Assembly: GCA_964422205.1 (NCBI GenBank)
Contig: CAYRAI010000005.1
Location: forward strand, 1-64,000
DNA length: 64,000 nt
Direction: 5' to 3'
Source of the DNA: CAZNYN01 sp964422205
GTDB lineage: Bacteria; Synergistota; Synergistia; Synergistales; Synergistaceae
In this document: positions 18,036-26,690 of the stretch, in pieces
Layout of the letters: each line of letters starts with the position of its first letter
Numbering within the stretch: the stretch's first letter is position 1
Translations under genes and position numbers: made by a program
Notes under the pieces: model-generated
The model's input: only the letters and a program-made list of their open reading frames with translations
Told to the model about the DNA's origin: nothing
Databases searched by the model: none

Positions 18036-18782
18036 TCAGGCTGAAGCTTTTACCAAAGCAGAGAAAATTCCCGCCTGAATCTCATCGTCCTCAGAAAGAC
18101 ATTCCGGATGCCACTGCACTCCCACAAAATATTTATGGCTCAAAAGAGCGACTGCCTCTGTAAGCCCCCCAGAGTAAGCGGCTGCGGTAAGTGACGGGGC
18201 TAATTTATCAATGGCCTGATGGTGCATGGAATTGACTTTAACAGTGATTTTTTTATCCAGGCTAAGAGCCTCGGGCAGGACGACATCCGCTTCATGCACA
18301 TAGCCTTTCATCACGTCGGGGCGCTCATGGAGGCTCCATTCCGGATTAACGTCGGGAAGGTGCTGGTAAATAGTTCCTCCTAGTACAACATTCATAAGCT
18401 GACAGCCGCGGCATATTCCGAGCATTGGTTTATTTTTCGGCAGAGCTTCTTTCATAAGGGAAAATTCAAACATATCCCTTTCCGTGTCGGGAGAAATGCT
18501 GCCGTGATTTTCCTCTCCGTAAAGAGATGGAGTGATATCGCTTCCTCCGGTAAAGACAAAACCATCCAGCCGTTCTGCCTCTGCAGATATTTCCTCAGCA
18601 TCATTTGTTGCTCTCAGCAGCAAAGGGACTCCTCCGGCTCTGCTCACAGATGCGCATATCTTCTCTGTAAGGCGCGAAAGCAGCCAGTAATATCCCAGCT
18701 CCTTGCCGTCTAAAGCGGCAAGCTCTGTATCGGAGTAGGAAGCGCGGAACGGTAATGTCGGAATGCCTATTATCGGTTTCAT
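18036..18782 (-). CDS. Class I glutamine amidotransferase-like hydrolase (PuuD / gamma-glutamyl-GABA hydrolase family)
   Basis: A 248-aa protein with the class I GATase triad: nucleophile C124 in LGICRGCQL, and H225 and E227 in QWHPE. The family includes PuuD, which hydrolyses gamma-glutamyl-gamma-aminobutyrate in putrescine breakdown. No other puu gene is nearby, so the substrate is uncertain. It follows the ProC-like gene on the same strand, 33 nt downstream, and they may share a transcript. Confidence 0.85.
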   Translation of the reverse strand: MKPIIGIPTLPFRASYSDTELAALDGKELGYYWLLSRLTEKICASVSRAGGVPLLLRATNDAEEISAEAERLDGFVFTGGSDITPSLYGEENHGSISPDTERDMFEFSLMKEALPKNKPMLGICRGCQLMNVVLGGTIYQHLPDVNPEWSLHERPDVMKGYVHEADVVLPEALSLDKKITVKVNSMHHQAIDKLAPSLTAAAYSGGLTEAVALLSHKYFVGVQWHPECLSEDDEIQAGIFSALVKASA

Positions 18783-18815
18783 AATTTATCACCTCAGAAG
18801 AAATTATAGCGCAAA

Positions 18816-19622
18816 TCACGCCGCATTTTTACAAATTTTCTTCTGTATCTCTTCGCATATTTGAGAGCAGCGCTCAAGTCCTCTCTTAAGCGACAGTGCA
18901 AAGCTCTCTCCGGACATAAGACTCTTCACCATTGCTTCAGATATTCCGCCCTTTGTACAGACATTTTCAAGGCATGCCTTATTGTCATCACTCTCTCCCG
19001 CACCGAGAGCAGTCTCTATCCAAGGCGTAAGTTTATCCATTACCGGATATCGCTTTGCCGCAGCACCGAGCGCGCTTTTTACTTCTCCCTTCTCAACGGT
19101 TATATTCATAAGTATAGGAGGTACGCATATTCCTACAGTAAAAGCGTCAATCTCCTCCTCAAGCGATATGGGAAACCTTTTTATCCCGGCGCATTCAAGC
19201 ACCTGATCGGCTCTCGTGTTTTGGGGCCAGAGGACAGAAGCCCCGTTTCCGGAGGTAATAGTCTCAGGGCCGCTGCACATGACTCTGCACACTTCGCAGT
19301 CAAACATTTTTTTTAAGGAATCATACGGCAGAGCGGCCATAAACGACATAACCAGAGCCCCGTCTTTAATTTTATTTGTGTATATGGTGCTTACATCCTG
19401 CGGTTTTGCCGCCAGAATGATGATATCCGCTTTTGCCATTAGATTTTTTGTATCACTAAGAGTCCCTGTCAGCCCAAATTTCTCCGCTCTTTCCAGTGTT
19501 GCTTTGCTGCCCCTGCAGGAAATCATAAGGCACTCCTTCGGAAATCCTCTGTTCAGCAAAGACATTGCTATAGACGTTCCCAAGTGTCCGAATCCCACAA
19601 TTCCTATAATATCCTTTGTCAT
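18816..19622 (-). CDS. Pyrroline-5-carboxylate reductase-like protein
   Basis: A 268-aa protein with an N-terminal NAD(P) Rossmann motif (GIVGFGHLGTSIA, near residues 7-19), ILAAKPQ typical of ProC (near 70-76), and a C-terminal helical dimerisation domain. The canonical ProC C-terminal signature is only partly kept (CTKGGISEAMVKSL). It may reduce pyrroline-5-carboxylate to proline, or act on a related imine. The ATG at 19622 follows AAGGGGAC; the frame is open further upstream without family similarity. Confidence 0.78.
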   Translation of the reverse strand: MTKDIIGIVGFGHLGTSIAMSLLNRGFPKECLMISCRGSKATLERAEKFGLTGTLSDTKNLMAKADIIILAAKPQDVSTIYTNKIKDGALVMSFMAALPYDSLKKMFDCEVCRVMCSGPETITSGNGASVLWPQNTRADQVLECAGIKRFPISLEEEIDAFTVGICVPPILMNITVEKGEVKSALGAAAKRYPVMDKLTPWIETALGAGESDDNKACLENVCTKGGISEAMVKSLMSGESFALSLKRGLERCSQICEEIQKKICKNAA

Positions 19623-20110
19623 AAAATCAGTCCCCTTCAAAGTGGTGAAAAAGACAACAGCGGCACAGGCGCTCCGCATAAAGCGGCAGCCATGAGCCGA
19701 CATAGAACGATAAGATTGGGCATACAGTCCAACCTGTCGTTAACAGTCTTTTTATATTTTTGTTTTCCTAAGTAATGTTGTGCGGCAGAGAAGCGGCTCT
19801 GTGAGTCCGCTTTAAGGCAGGATTAATTATACGGTCGAGGTCGAGGGGATCTTCTCAGTGTGGCCGTTGCCTGTGATGATACTATTTTGGAGGAATAAAA
19901 AGTTCTGACTGACACGTTTCGGTCGTTCGACATAAGATCACTCGCTTTCCCTTTTTTGGGATAATGCAAGTGAGGATACACTGAGAGGTGAGCTATGTCA
20001 AGCAAATAGCGGCGGATAAGTTTGATTGCAAATAGTGAGAATATTAAATACGACAAAGAGACGCATGCTTAATGCAGGCGCCTCTTTGCGGAAAGTTGTA
20101 AAATTTTTGT
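19623..20110. other. Gene-free intergenic region
   Basis: I see no credible gene in these 488 bases. The only clear element is the hairpin at 20054-20088, placed to terminate the permease gene. An isolated TTTGGAGGAATAAA near 19888 looks like a ribosome binding site but is not followed by an open frame of useful length. Confidence 0.5.
20054..20088 (-). terminator. Terminator of the NCS2 permease gene
   Basis: CAAAGAGACGC (20054-20064) pairs with GCGCCTCTTTG (20078-20088) with one A-C mismatch; the loop can pair further (GCAT/ATGC). It lies 22 nt beyond the permease stop. The T tract that follows on the minus strand is weak. Confidence 0.55.
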
Positions 20111-21490
20111 CTATCTTGCAGGTCTAATGCCGCGCTCGGCATCTGTTCCCGGGATGAGGCTGTCGCAGACAGCGGAGAGTATTCCCGCTACAGCCATCGG
20201 AGTCTTCATAACAGCCCAAAGCATTCCTCCGAATGTGCTGCCAAAGGTATTTGTAAATATAGCCTGGTTTGTCTCGACCCAGCCGGGAAGTCCCAGAGCC
20301 ATCAGAAATGCGAAGCCTACGATAAGAATGTTTCTCTGGCTTCCCATGTCAGCGCGCATAAGATTCTGAATTCCAAGAGCTCCGATTGTTCCGAAGAGGG
20401 TGATATAAGCTCCGCCTATAACGGGGGAAGGCATTGTGGCAATGAGAGCTCCGAGCTTGCCGATAAGCGAAAGTATTATGAGTATAACCGCACCCGCTCT
20501 GACGACGTGGCGGCTTGCCACTCCTGTGAGCCCTATCAGCCCTATATTCTCAGTGTATGATGTCGTTCCAACAGAGCCGAGGCATCCTGATATTGCGCAG
20601 CATATTCCTTCCGCTCCTATACCTCTGTTTATCTGTCCTGGCGTCGGGTCATCGATTCCGGCCGCGAATGAGCAGTTATGGTAGTCGCCTATGGACTCTA
20701 TCATGACGCAGAAGAATCCTGCAGCAATAGCCCCGAGAGCAAGCCCCGAAACCTTGGGCATGCCCCACGGCATTACAAGGTTGTAGCGTATCCACGGTGC
20801 GTCTATTACTCCCTGAAGATTTATAAATGCGGCGTGTCCTTCCGCAAAAATTCCCATAACGGAGAGCAGAAGGCATATCAGATAAGCGATCGTTATAGAA
20901 CCGAGTACGGCGAAAATATTGCAGTACTTGTTCTTGCTTACAAGGCTGAAGAAGAAAACCATTGCTACCACGAGCAGAGATATCGGCCAGTAATTTGCGG
21001 CGTTAAACTGGATGGCCGTAGGTGCCAGGGTAAATCCTATCGCCATTATTGTAGGGCCTATTACAACCGGAGTGATAATTTTTCTTATGCGTCCTATGAG
21101 CTTGCTGTAGCCGAGCATCGAAAGCACAAGTCCTCCTACCACAAGAGAACCTCCGATATACTGCATAACAACATCAGGCCCCATAGCTTTGTACGCTCCG
21201 ATAATGGTCATTATCGGAGGAATAAAGCTGAAGCTTGAACCCTGAACAATAGGAAGTCCCGATCCGAGTTTCGGATGAGTCTGAATAAGAGTGGCTATCC
21301 CCATTGAGAAGTATACACAGCCTATGAAAGCTCCTATTTGTTCCGTAGTCATTCCCATTGCGGGGCCGCATATAAGCGGGACAAGTGTCGTTGCTCCGAA
21401 AAGTGTCAGAACGTGCTGCGCTCCGGCGAGAATAAGTATCGGTGTCGGCGGACGGTCGTCTATTCCGTAGATAAGCTGTTTTTTTGCCAT
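20111..21490 (-). CDS. NCS2-family xanthine/uracil permease
   Basis: A 459-aa nucleobase:cation symporter with about 13-14 membrane helices. Family features include QHVLTLFGATTLVPL near the N-terminus, the GSSFSFIPP segment, and the substrate-site region ESIGDYHNCS (about residues 265-274). Uptake of xanthine, uric acid or uracil is expected; the sequence alone does not decide which. The ATG at 21490 has CGGAGGT 7 nt upstream. A palindrome (21525-21542) and a TATAAT box (21557-21562) lie upstream. Purine import would fit the Mo-hydroxylase genes elsewhere in the window, but that link is an inference. Confidence 0.9.
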   Translation of the reverse strand: MAKKQLIYGIDDRPPTPILILAGAQHVLTLFGATTLVPLICGPAMGMTTEQIGAFIGCVYFSMGIATLIQTHPKLGSGLPIVQGSSFSFIPPIMTIIGAYKAMGPDVVMQYIGGSLVVGGLVLSMLGYSKLIGRIRKIITPVVIGPTIMAIGFTLAPTAIQFNAANYWPISLLVVAMVFFFSLVSKNKYCNIFAVLGSITIAYLICLLLSVMGIFAEGHAAFINLQGVIDAPWIRYNLVMPWGMPKVSGLALGAIAAGFFCVMIESIGDYHNCSFAAGIDDPTPGQINRGIGAEGICCAISGCLGSVGTTSYTENIGLIGLTGVASRHVVRAGAVILIILSLIGKLGALIATMPSPVIGGAYITLFGTIGALGIQNLMRADMGSQRNILIVGFAFLMALGLPGWVETNQAIFTNTFGSTFGGMLWAVMKTPMAVAGILSAVCDSLIPGTDAERGIRPAR

Positions 21491-21524
21491 GGTGCACCTC
21501 CGAAAAATTAGTATAAAGATATTC

Positions 21525-21542
21525 TTTGCAATCGGTTGCAAA
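21525..21542. promoter_or_regulatory. Palindrome TTTGCAA-TCGG-TTGCAAA upstream of the permease
   Basis: An 18-bp inverted repeat sits between a candidate -10 box (minus strand, 21562-21557) and the permease ribosome binding site. It resembles the TTGCAACT/AGTTGCAA element at 59974-59990 in its half-sites but has a different spacing. Confidence 0.4.
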
Positions 21543-21736
21543 AATTTACTTTGAGTATTATATTGCGTTTTTGCCTAAAAATCCAGTGCGAATTTAAAGA
21601 GACTGTCAAAGTCCGAAATATCTGAAAATAATTCTGGTGCATCGGAGACAAAAGTCGATAATAAAAATCAATATATTATGGGTATTTTGGAATATAGATA
21701 TTAATCCTACATGTTTTATAACTTTTGTACTGGTGA

Positions 21737-21742
21737 TATAAT
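21737..21742 (+). promoter_or_regulatory. Extended -10 box upstream of the REC-GGDEF-EAL gene
   Basis: TGATATAAT contains TG-N-TATAAT. No clear -35 box is visible, which is acceptable for an extended -10 promoter. The transcript would have a leader of about 120 nt before GTG 21870. Confidence 0.45.
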
Positions 21743-21869
21743 GAACATGGAATTCTAATGTCACAATGATATGTATTCCGAGCCTGACGGCATGTTCAGT
21801 TTTTAGTGGTACGCGGAGTTTGAAAATTCTAAACTGCTGATTTATTTATCTGCTCCAAGGAGGTACAGT

Positions 21870-23978
21870 GTGAAAAAAGCAAAAATACTTATTGTCGAAG
21901 ACAATATAGTAAACAGAGAGATTTTAAGAGAATTTCTGGAGGACATGTATCATATTATTGAAGCCGAGGACGGAAAAGCGGCTTTAGATATTATGTGCTC
22001 TGAGAAAAACGAAATCTCTGCTGTTCTCCTTGATCTTGTAATGCCTAAAATGGATGGTTTTACTTTTCTTAAAGAGGTAAAAAAAATTAAGGGCTTATCG
22101 TCCATTCCAATTATTGTCATGACTCAGAGCGATGATGGAAAGAGCGAGATGACCTCTCTTGAGCTGGGTGCGGCTGACTTTATACCCAAGCCGTACAACT
22201 ATTTCTCGATAAGGCAGAGGCTTGCCAATATTCTCCAGCTTCGTGATACGGCTGCCTTGCGCAACACGGCAGAAAGAGATTTTCTTACAGGTCTTTTGAA
22301 TAAGTCCACCTTTTACTTAAAAGCGGCAGAACTGATAAATTCAAGCAGTGAGAATGATTATGACATTGTATGCGTAAATATAGAGCAGTTTAAACTTATC
22401 AATGATCTTTTCGGTGAGACTGAGGGAGATGCTCTGCTGATATCTTTAGCCTCCGCTATGAACGAAGCCGCCGAGTCTTTCGGAGGAGTGGCCGGCAGGC
22501 TGCATTCCGATAATTTTGCAATATGTATAGTAAGGCAGAATGACTACTCTCAAAAGCTTGTGGAGAAAAACGCCTCTATCATAAACAACAGGACGTGCGG
22601 CATTAACTGCCGTATTGTGCTTCGTTACGGCGTTTACGAGATAGACGACAAAACTCTCACCATCAATGTAATGTGTGACAGAGCGAATCTGGCCATAAAA
22701 AACATAAAGGGTAAGTTTAACAAATACTTGGGGTTTTACGATGAATCACTGCGAAATCAAATTCTTGAAGAGCAGAGAATCACAAATGAAATGAACAACG
22801 CTCTGCTTTCAGGTCAGTTCGTAGCTTATTATCAGCCTAAGTTCGATTTGGCTACGGAAAAAACGATAGGAGCAGAGGCTCTTGTAAGATGGGTTCACCC
22901 GGAAAGAGGCATTATCCCTCCAGACAAATTTATTCCACTCTTTGAAAAAAACGGATTTATAACTTCACTGGATTACTATATGTGGGAGGAAGCTTGTAAG
23001 CAGATACGGAGGTGGATTGATTTGGGACATAATCCCATTCCTATCTCTGTTAACATATCGCGTGTGGATATATACAATACCCTTCTTTGCGAAATGCTTG
23101 ACGGGCTTGTTAAAAAATATGACATAGCTCCGGAGCTTCTCGAACTTGAAATAACAGAAAGTGCCTACACAGAAAATGCAGAGCAGATGATAGCCACTGT
23201 TTCCAAGCTGAAAGAACTAGGTTTCGTTGTTGGCATGGATGATTTCGGTTCAGGATATTCTTCTCTCAACATGCTGAATGAATTGCCGATAGATGTGCTG
23301 AAGCTTGATATGCGCTTCATACAGAATGCCGGACTCGATAAAAAAAGTACCGTGAATATTATTAATTTTGTAGTTGGTCTCTCAAAATGGATGAGAATAC
23401 CGGTAATTGCGGAGGGGATTAAGACTAAGGAACAGTCCACATTTCTCCGTGCTATTGGCTGCCGCCGCGGACAGGGGTATTATTATGCAAAGCCCATGCC
23501 GCAAGATTCTTTTGAAGCTCTTTTGCTGAAGACGCAGAGCGAAGTCATGCCTCACAGCTCGGATACTCTGTTTTCTTTCATAGAGCCTGCCGAAGTTTGG
23601 GATCCTAATTCACGCTTCAATACTCTGTTCAGAGGTTTTGTCGGAGCTCTTGCCGTTTATGAGCTTGAAGGCTCGTCCCTCTCATTCCTTACCGCCAATG
23701 ACAGATACTATAAAGAGATGGATATGAACTTTGAAGATATATATTCTCTGCCGTCAAATGTTTTTGAGTCGGTGGATGAATATTGCCGCAGCGAGTTTGT
23801 GGAGCTTGTAAAAAAGGCATCTGATTCATGCGGTTCGTTTGAAACCGAGTGCACTGTAAATTTTGCGCCGTTCAGCAATGTACGCAGGATATACAGGGAG
23901 TTTAAAGTTATACATAAAGACAGAGAAAAAACGTTATTCCTCTCTTTAATCAGGAACCTCAGCGGAGAACATAGGTAA
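21870..23978 (+). CDS. Response regulator with REC, degenerate GGDEF and EAL domains (c-di-GMP phosphodiesterase)
   Basis: A 702-aa cytoplasmic signalling protein. The receiver domain (1-120) has phospho-acceptor D55 and K107. The GGDEF-like domain (about 130-290) has LHSDNF (211-216) where GGDEF should be, so cyclase activity is unlikely. The EAL domain (about 305-550) keeps EAL (336-338), ELEITES, DDFGSGYSS and KLD, so hydrolysis of c-di-GMP is expected. About 140 C-terminal residues may form a PAS-like domain. The start is GTG 21870 after AAGGAGGT. No histidine kinase is adjacent. Confidence 0.92.
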   Translation: MKKAKILIVEDNIVNREILREFLEDMYHIIEAEDGKAALDIMCSEKNEISAVLLDLVMPKMDGFTFLKEVKKIKGLSSIPIIVMTQSDDGKSEMTSLELGAADFIPKPYNYFSIRQRLANILQLRDTAALRNTAERDFLTGLLNKSTFYLKAAELINSSSENDYDIVCVNIEQFKLINDLFGETEGDALLISLASAMNEAAESFGGVAGRLHSDNFAICIVRQNDYSQKLVEKNASIINNRTCGINCRIVLRYGVYEIDDKTLTINVMCDRANLAIKNIKGKFNKYLGFYDESLRNQILEEQRITNEMNNALLSGQFVAYYQPKFDLATEKTIGAEALVRWVHPERGIIPPDKFIPLFEKNGFITSLDYYMWEEACKQIRRWIDLGHNPIPISVNISRVDIYNTLLCEMLDGLVKKYDIAPELLELEITESAYTENAEQMIATVSKLKELGFVVGMDDFGSGYSSLNMLNELPIDVLKLDMRFIQNAGLDKKSTVNIINFVVGLSKWMRIPVIAEGIKTKEQSTFLRAIGCRRGQGYYYAKPMPQDSFEALLLKTQSEVMPHSSDTLFSFIEPAEVWDPNSRFNTLFRGFVGALAVYELEGSSLSFLTANDRYYKEMDMNFEDIYSLPSNVFESVDEYCRSEFVELVKKASDSCGSFETECTVNFAPFSNVRRIYREFKVIHKDREKTLFLSLIRNLSGEHR

Positions 23979-24030
23979 CGAGAGGCAGAATGCGGCTGTT
24001 GAAATTGTAATTGTATATGCAGGTTTTAAT

Positions 24031-24077
24031 AAAAGCCGAAAGCATTTAAAATTATAAGAAAGAAAAAGCTCTTCGGC
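24031..24077 (-). terminator. Terminator after mocA
   Basis: GCCGAA (24035-24040) pairs with TTCGGC (24072-24077), extended by AGC/GCT. On the minus strand it is followed by TTTTATTAAAA, just after the mocA-like stop. Confidence 0.55.
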
Positions 24078-24079
24078 GG

Positions 24080-24655
24080 CTATGTTCTCAGGAGGTTTCT
24101 GTATTCCTCCGGTGTGTCTATGTCTTTAAAATGTTCGTCAGAGACTTTTGTACGCATAATCTCACATTCATATTTCATAAGTATTTTTTTCCCGCCCACA
24201 TCTCCAGATGCAAGCCTGAAGCGATCTCTCCAAACTGAACGGTAGAAAATAGGATGACCGAAGATGCCATCTCTGCTGGGTGCGAGTACGCTCTTATTTT
24301 CCGGCATCTGTAAAAATTTTCTGCAGAGAGATTCAGCCGCCTCGGCTTTTACAAGAGGCAGGTCTCCAAGCATTATGCAGAAATCTTCTCCGTCGGGGAT
24401 GGACTCTAACGCTATGGCAAGAGAGCTGGACTGACCTTGCTCGGGGTGTTCGTTTATAAGCACCAATACATTATCTGAGGAGAGAGTGAGAGCTTTGTTC
24501 ACTTCGTCTGAGAGTACCGCGTGTATAGGCACAAGCCCGGCTTCTGTCATATTTTCTATGACATGCTCAAGCACACATCTGCCTTCAAAAGGCAGCAGAA
24601 GCTTCTGTTTGCCCATTCTTGATGATAGTCCGGCTGCAAGCACAATAGATCTCAT
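24080..24655 (-). CDS. mocA: MocA-type molybdenum cofactor cytidylyltransferase
   Basis: A 191-aa nucleotidyltransferase of the MobA/MocA fold: N-terminal LAAGLSSRMGKQKLLLPF nucleotide-binding loop, GDLPLV metal-site segment (about residues 97-102), and GHPIFY (about 133-138). MocA attaches CMP to molybdopterin for xanthine-dehydrogenase-type hydroxylases. It lies 11 nt downstream of a YqeC-type gene, a pairing typical of selenium-dependent Mo-hydroxylase maturation. This fits the Mop-type hydroxylase at 60.3 kb. Confidence 0.85.
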   Translation of the reverse strand: MRSIVLAAGLSSRMGKQKLLLPFEGRCVLEHVIENMTEAGLVPIHAVLSDEVNKALTLSSDNVLVLINEHPEQGQSSSLAIALESIPDGEDFCIMLGDLPLVKAEAAESLCRKFLQMPENKSVLAPSRDGIFGHPIFYRSVWRDRFRLASGDVGGKKILMKYECEIMRTKVSDEHFKDIDTPEEYRNLLRT

Positions 24656-24666
24656 GACATATTCCT

Positions 24667-25428
24667 CTAATGCCGCCAGATATATCCTGTCTGCAGAGAG
24701 CCTGCAGCTACTTCGTCATAGCCATTCAGACGCTCTTTTAAGCCCAGTACAAAGTGCTCCCTCTCTTCATCGGAGAGCAGTTCCGCCTTGTTTATAAAAA
24801 GTATCCTGTAAGCGTTTTTTGGTGAATTGCGGAGGTATTCGGAGCCGCTTGACAGTATAGCGGCCAGATTTGCGGCGGAAATTTTTTCGCCTCTGCAAAT
24901 TGAGTATCTCTGATTTAATATGTCAAACCTGAATGTGTTATGAGGGGTGAGAGGGTCGCACAGCACATCTGCTCCCAGAACGACTATCTGGCAGTCTGTA
25001 GAGGGCGGCACCGGCGGTTCCCATGATTCGTAGGCCTTAAGAGACATGCCGCGCGAACCGTCTGCTTCCGTTATAATTCTCTCTGCGCGGCTGTTTGCCG
25101 ACAAAAATTCTATCTCATCCGGAGTGAAGCCTATAATCTTATCTTCGGATATCTCTTTTGCGGCAACGTTAAGAGAGGGAGAGCCAGCCGTGCTTATTCT
25201 TTGGGCACAAAGCTCCGCAGGTGCCGTTATCAAAGAGATGTTCTCATCTTCATCTGGCTTGTACATTTTAGTTGTTGTTGTTATGACAACACGCTCATTA
25301 GTCGCAAAATATCTGCCAAGAGCAAATACAAGCGAAGTTTTACCGCCTCCGCCTGTCACGGATATCAAACGGAAGCGGCCAAGGTCAAATTTATTGTCAA
25401 GCTGTGAGGCTACGTTGTTTTCTGTCAT
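24667..25428 (-). CDS. yqeC: YqeC-type selenium-dependent hydroxylase accessory protein
   Basis: A 253-aa P-loop protein. Walker A VTGGGGKTSL is near residues 26-35, followed by VITTTTKMY and TEADGSRGMSLK, which are characteristic of the YqeC family. YqeC co-occurs with selenium-dependent molybdenum hydroxylases and is thought to help mature or insert their labile selenium-containing cofactor. The ATG at 25428 is preferred (GAGG 8 nt upstream) over a GTG at 25452. Probably one transcript with mocA. Confidence 0.85.
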   Translation of the reverse strand: MTENNVASQLDNKFDLGRFRLISVTGGGGKTSLVFALGRYFATNERVVITTTTKMYKPDEDENISLITAPAELCAQRISTAGSPSLNVAAKEISEDKIIGFTPDEIEFLSANSRAERIITEADGSRGMSLKAYESWEPPVPPSTDCQIVVLGADVLCDPLTPHNTFRFDILNQRYSICRGEKISAANLAAILSSGSEYLRNSPKNAYRILFINKAELLSDEEREHFVLGLKERLNGYDEVAAGSLQTGYIWRH

Positions 25429-25514
25429 ATAAACATCCTCTTTCGTATCCACACGATGATAGCAGAAAAACTGAGGTTTGGGAGAATATTTTAAAAAAAT
25501 TTTACTTTCTGCCT

Positions 25515-26690
25515 CTAGTAGTATGTCTTTTCAGCATTTCTTCCGAGCCTCTCCATGCTTGCGGCTAAGTCGTCAAGAATGTGGCTTTTAACTCTCAGCT
25601 CCATAGGGAAGTCCGACATTCTGTGAGCGGGGTTTATCGCCCTGCCTATGAATAGTTTAAGGTCAGTGCATTTCTCTATTAATATCTTTGCAAGCATAGA
25701 GGCTCCGTCCTTAGTATCCAAAATATCAAGCATTTCCTGAGAGGATGGATCCTTTTCATACATGTCAAGTATTTCAAGGACTCGCCTCATAGTGAGCACT
25801 CCCTCTGTCGCAAGGTCTATTCCCTTAATTGACGCTATGGGAGGGAGGTCAGAGTCGCAGTAGTCCATGTCAACCTCTATCGACACACCTGTCTCACGAG
25901 CAAGCACTTCGGAGGTTGTTCCGCCGCTGACTATGTGTATCCCCGGCGCGGACATAAAATCATTGACGATACGGGCATCGTCCTCTTTGTTTTTAGGCGG
26001 TCCGGAGAAAATCGCCACAGGCTGGGGGATCATAAGTCTCATGACAGAAACTGTCGTGTCGTCTCCCGGTTTGCCAAGGTAGAGATCTTTGCAGACACCC
26101 AGGACATTTCTTATAAGGCGCGGTGGAGTCAGGTCCGTTTTGCCGAGTTTTGCTATATATTCAGATACAGCCTCCCAGCCCCAGCCGAAGCTCAAAGTCT
26201 CTCCCATTCCCGCTTGAGTAACTCCGTCGCTTACTATTACAAATGTGTCTCCGCTAGCGGCTTTAAAGCGGCTCTCTCTGACAGGTTTGCCGGCTATGGT
26301 CTTTTCGTTATAGTCAAAAGGGGTCTCTTTGCCGTCTCTTATATAAATACATGGCGGATTGTCATATTCGACAAGGTAGCCGCTCCCGTCCTTTGCTATC
26401 TGCAGTATCATGAAAGTGGAGTAGGCAAGTCCGCGAACTTTGCATACAGGAAGAGTTTGGGCTATGGTCTCCACAGTGTCCTCAATGGATGCGCCTCTGC
26501 TTATCATTGTAGATATTATTTTTGAAGTAAGTGTTGAGAGTATATTCGCCTTAACTCCGCTTCCAAGACCATCTGAGAGAACAAGAAGCGTGTTTTCGGG
26601 AGACTTAACTATTTGTACTCTGTCCCCGCACAGCTCTTCGTTCTTTTTGTTTAAACTTCCGTAACACGCTTCAACGCATAGATTTTTCAT
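25515..26690 (-). CDS. SpoIIE-type PP2C serine phosphatase linked to a sensory hydrogenase
   Basis: A 391-aa protein. The N-terminal 225 residues form a PP2C/SpoIIE phosphatase with metal-binding aspartates in LLVLSDGLGSG (near 35-45), FVIVSDGVTQAG (near 150-161) and GDDTTVSVM (near 212-220). The C-terminal 160 residues contain conserved IVSGGTTSEV and a helical tail of unknown role. It overlaps the hydrogenase gene by 20 nt. In clostridia a phosphatase in the same position accompanies group C, sensor-like [FeFe]-hydrogenases, so it probably transmits a redox or H2 signal by dephosphorylating an anti-anti-sigma-like or other target not encoded here. Confidence 0.85.
   Translation of the reverse strand: MKNLCVEACYGSLNKKNEELCGDRVQIVKSPENTLLVLSDGLGSGVKANILSTLTSKIISTMISRGASIEDTVETIAQTLPVCKVRGLAYSTFMILQIAKDGSGYLVEYDNPPCIYIRDGKETPFDYNEKTIAGKPVRESRFKAASGDTFVIVSDGVTQAGMGETLSFGWGWEAVSEYIAKLGKTDLTPPRLIRNVLGVCKDLYLGKPGDDTTVSVMRLMIPQPVAIFSGPPKNKEDDARIVNDFMSAPGIHIVSGGTTSEVLARETGVSIEVDMDYCDSDLPPIASIKGIDLATEGVLTMRRVLEILDMYEKDPSSQEMLDILDTKDGASMLAKILIEKCTDLKLFIGRAINPAHRMSDFPMELRVKSHILDDLAASMERLGRNAEKTYY

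Noticed and set aside
21543..21869. A c-di-GMP riboswitch before the REC-GGDEF-EAL gene
   Set aside because: The leader lacks the conserved GEMM core that I would expect; only a promoter-like element is visible.
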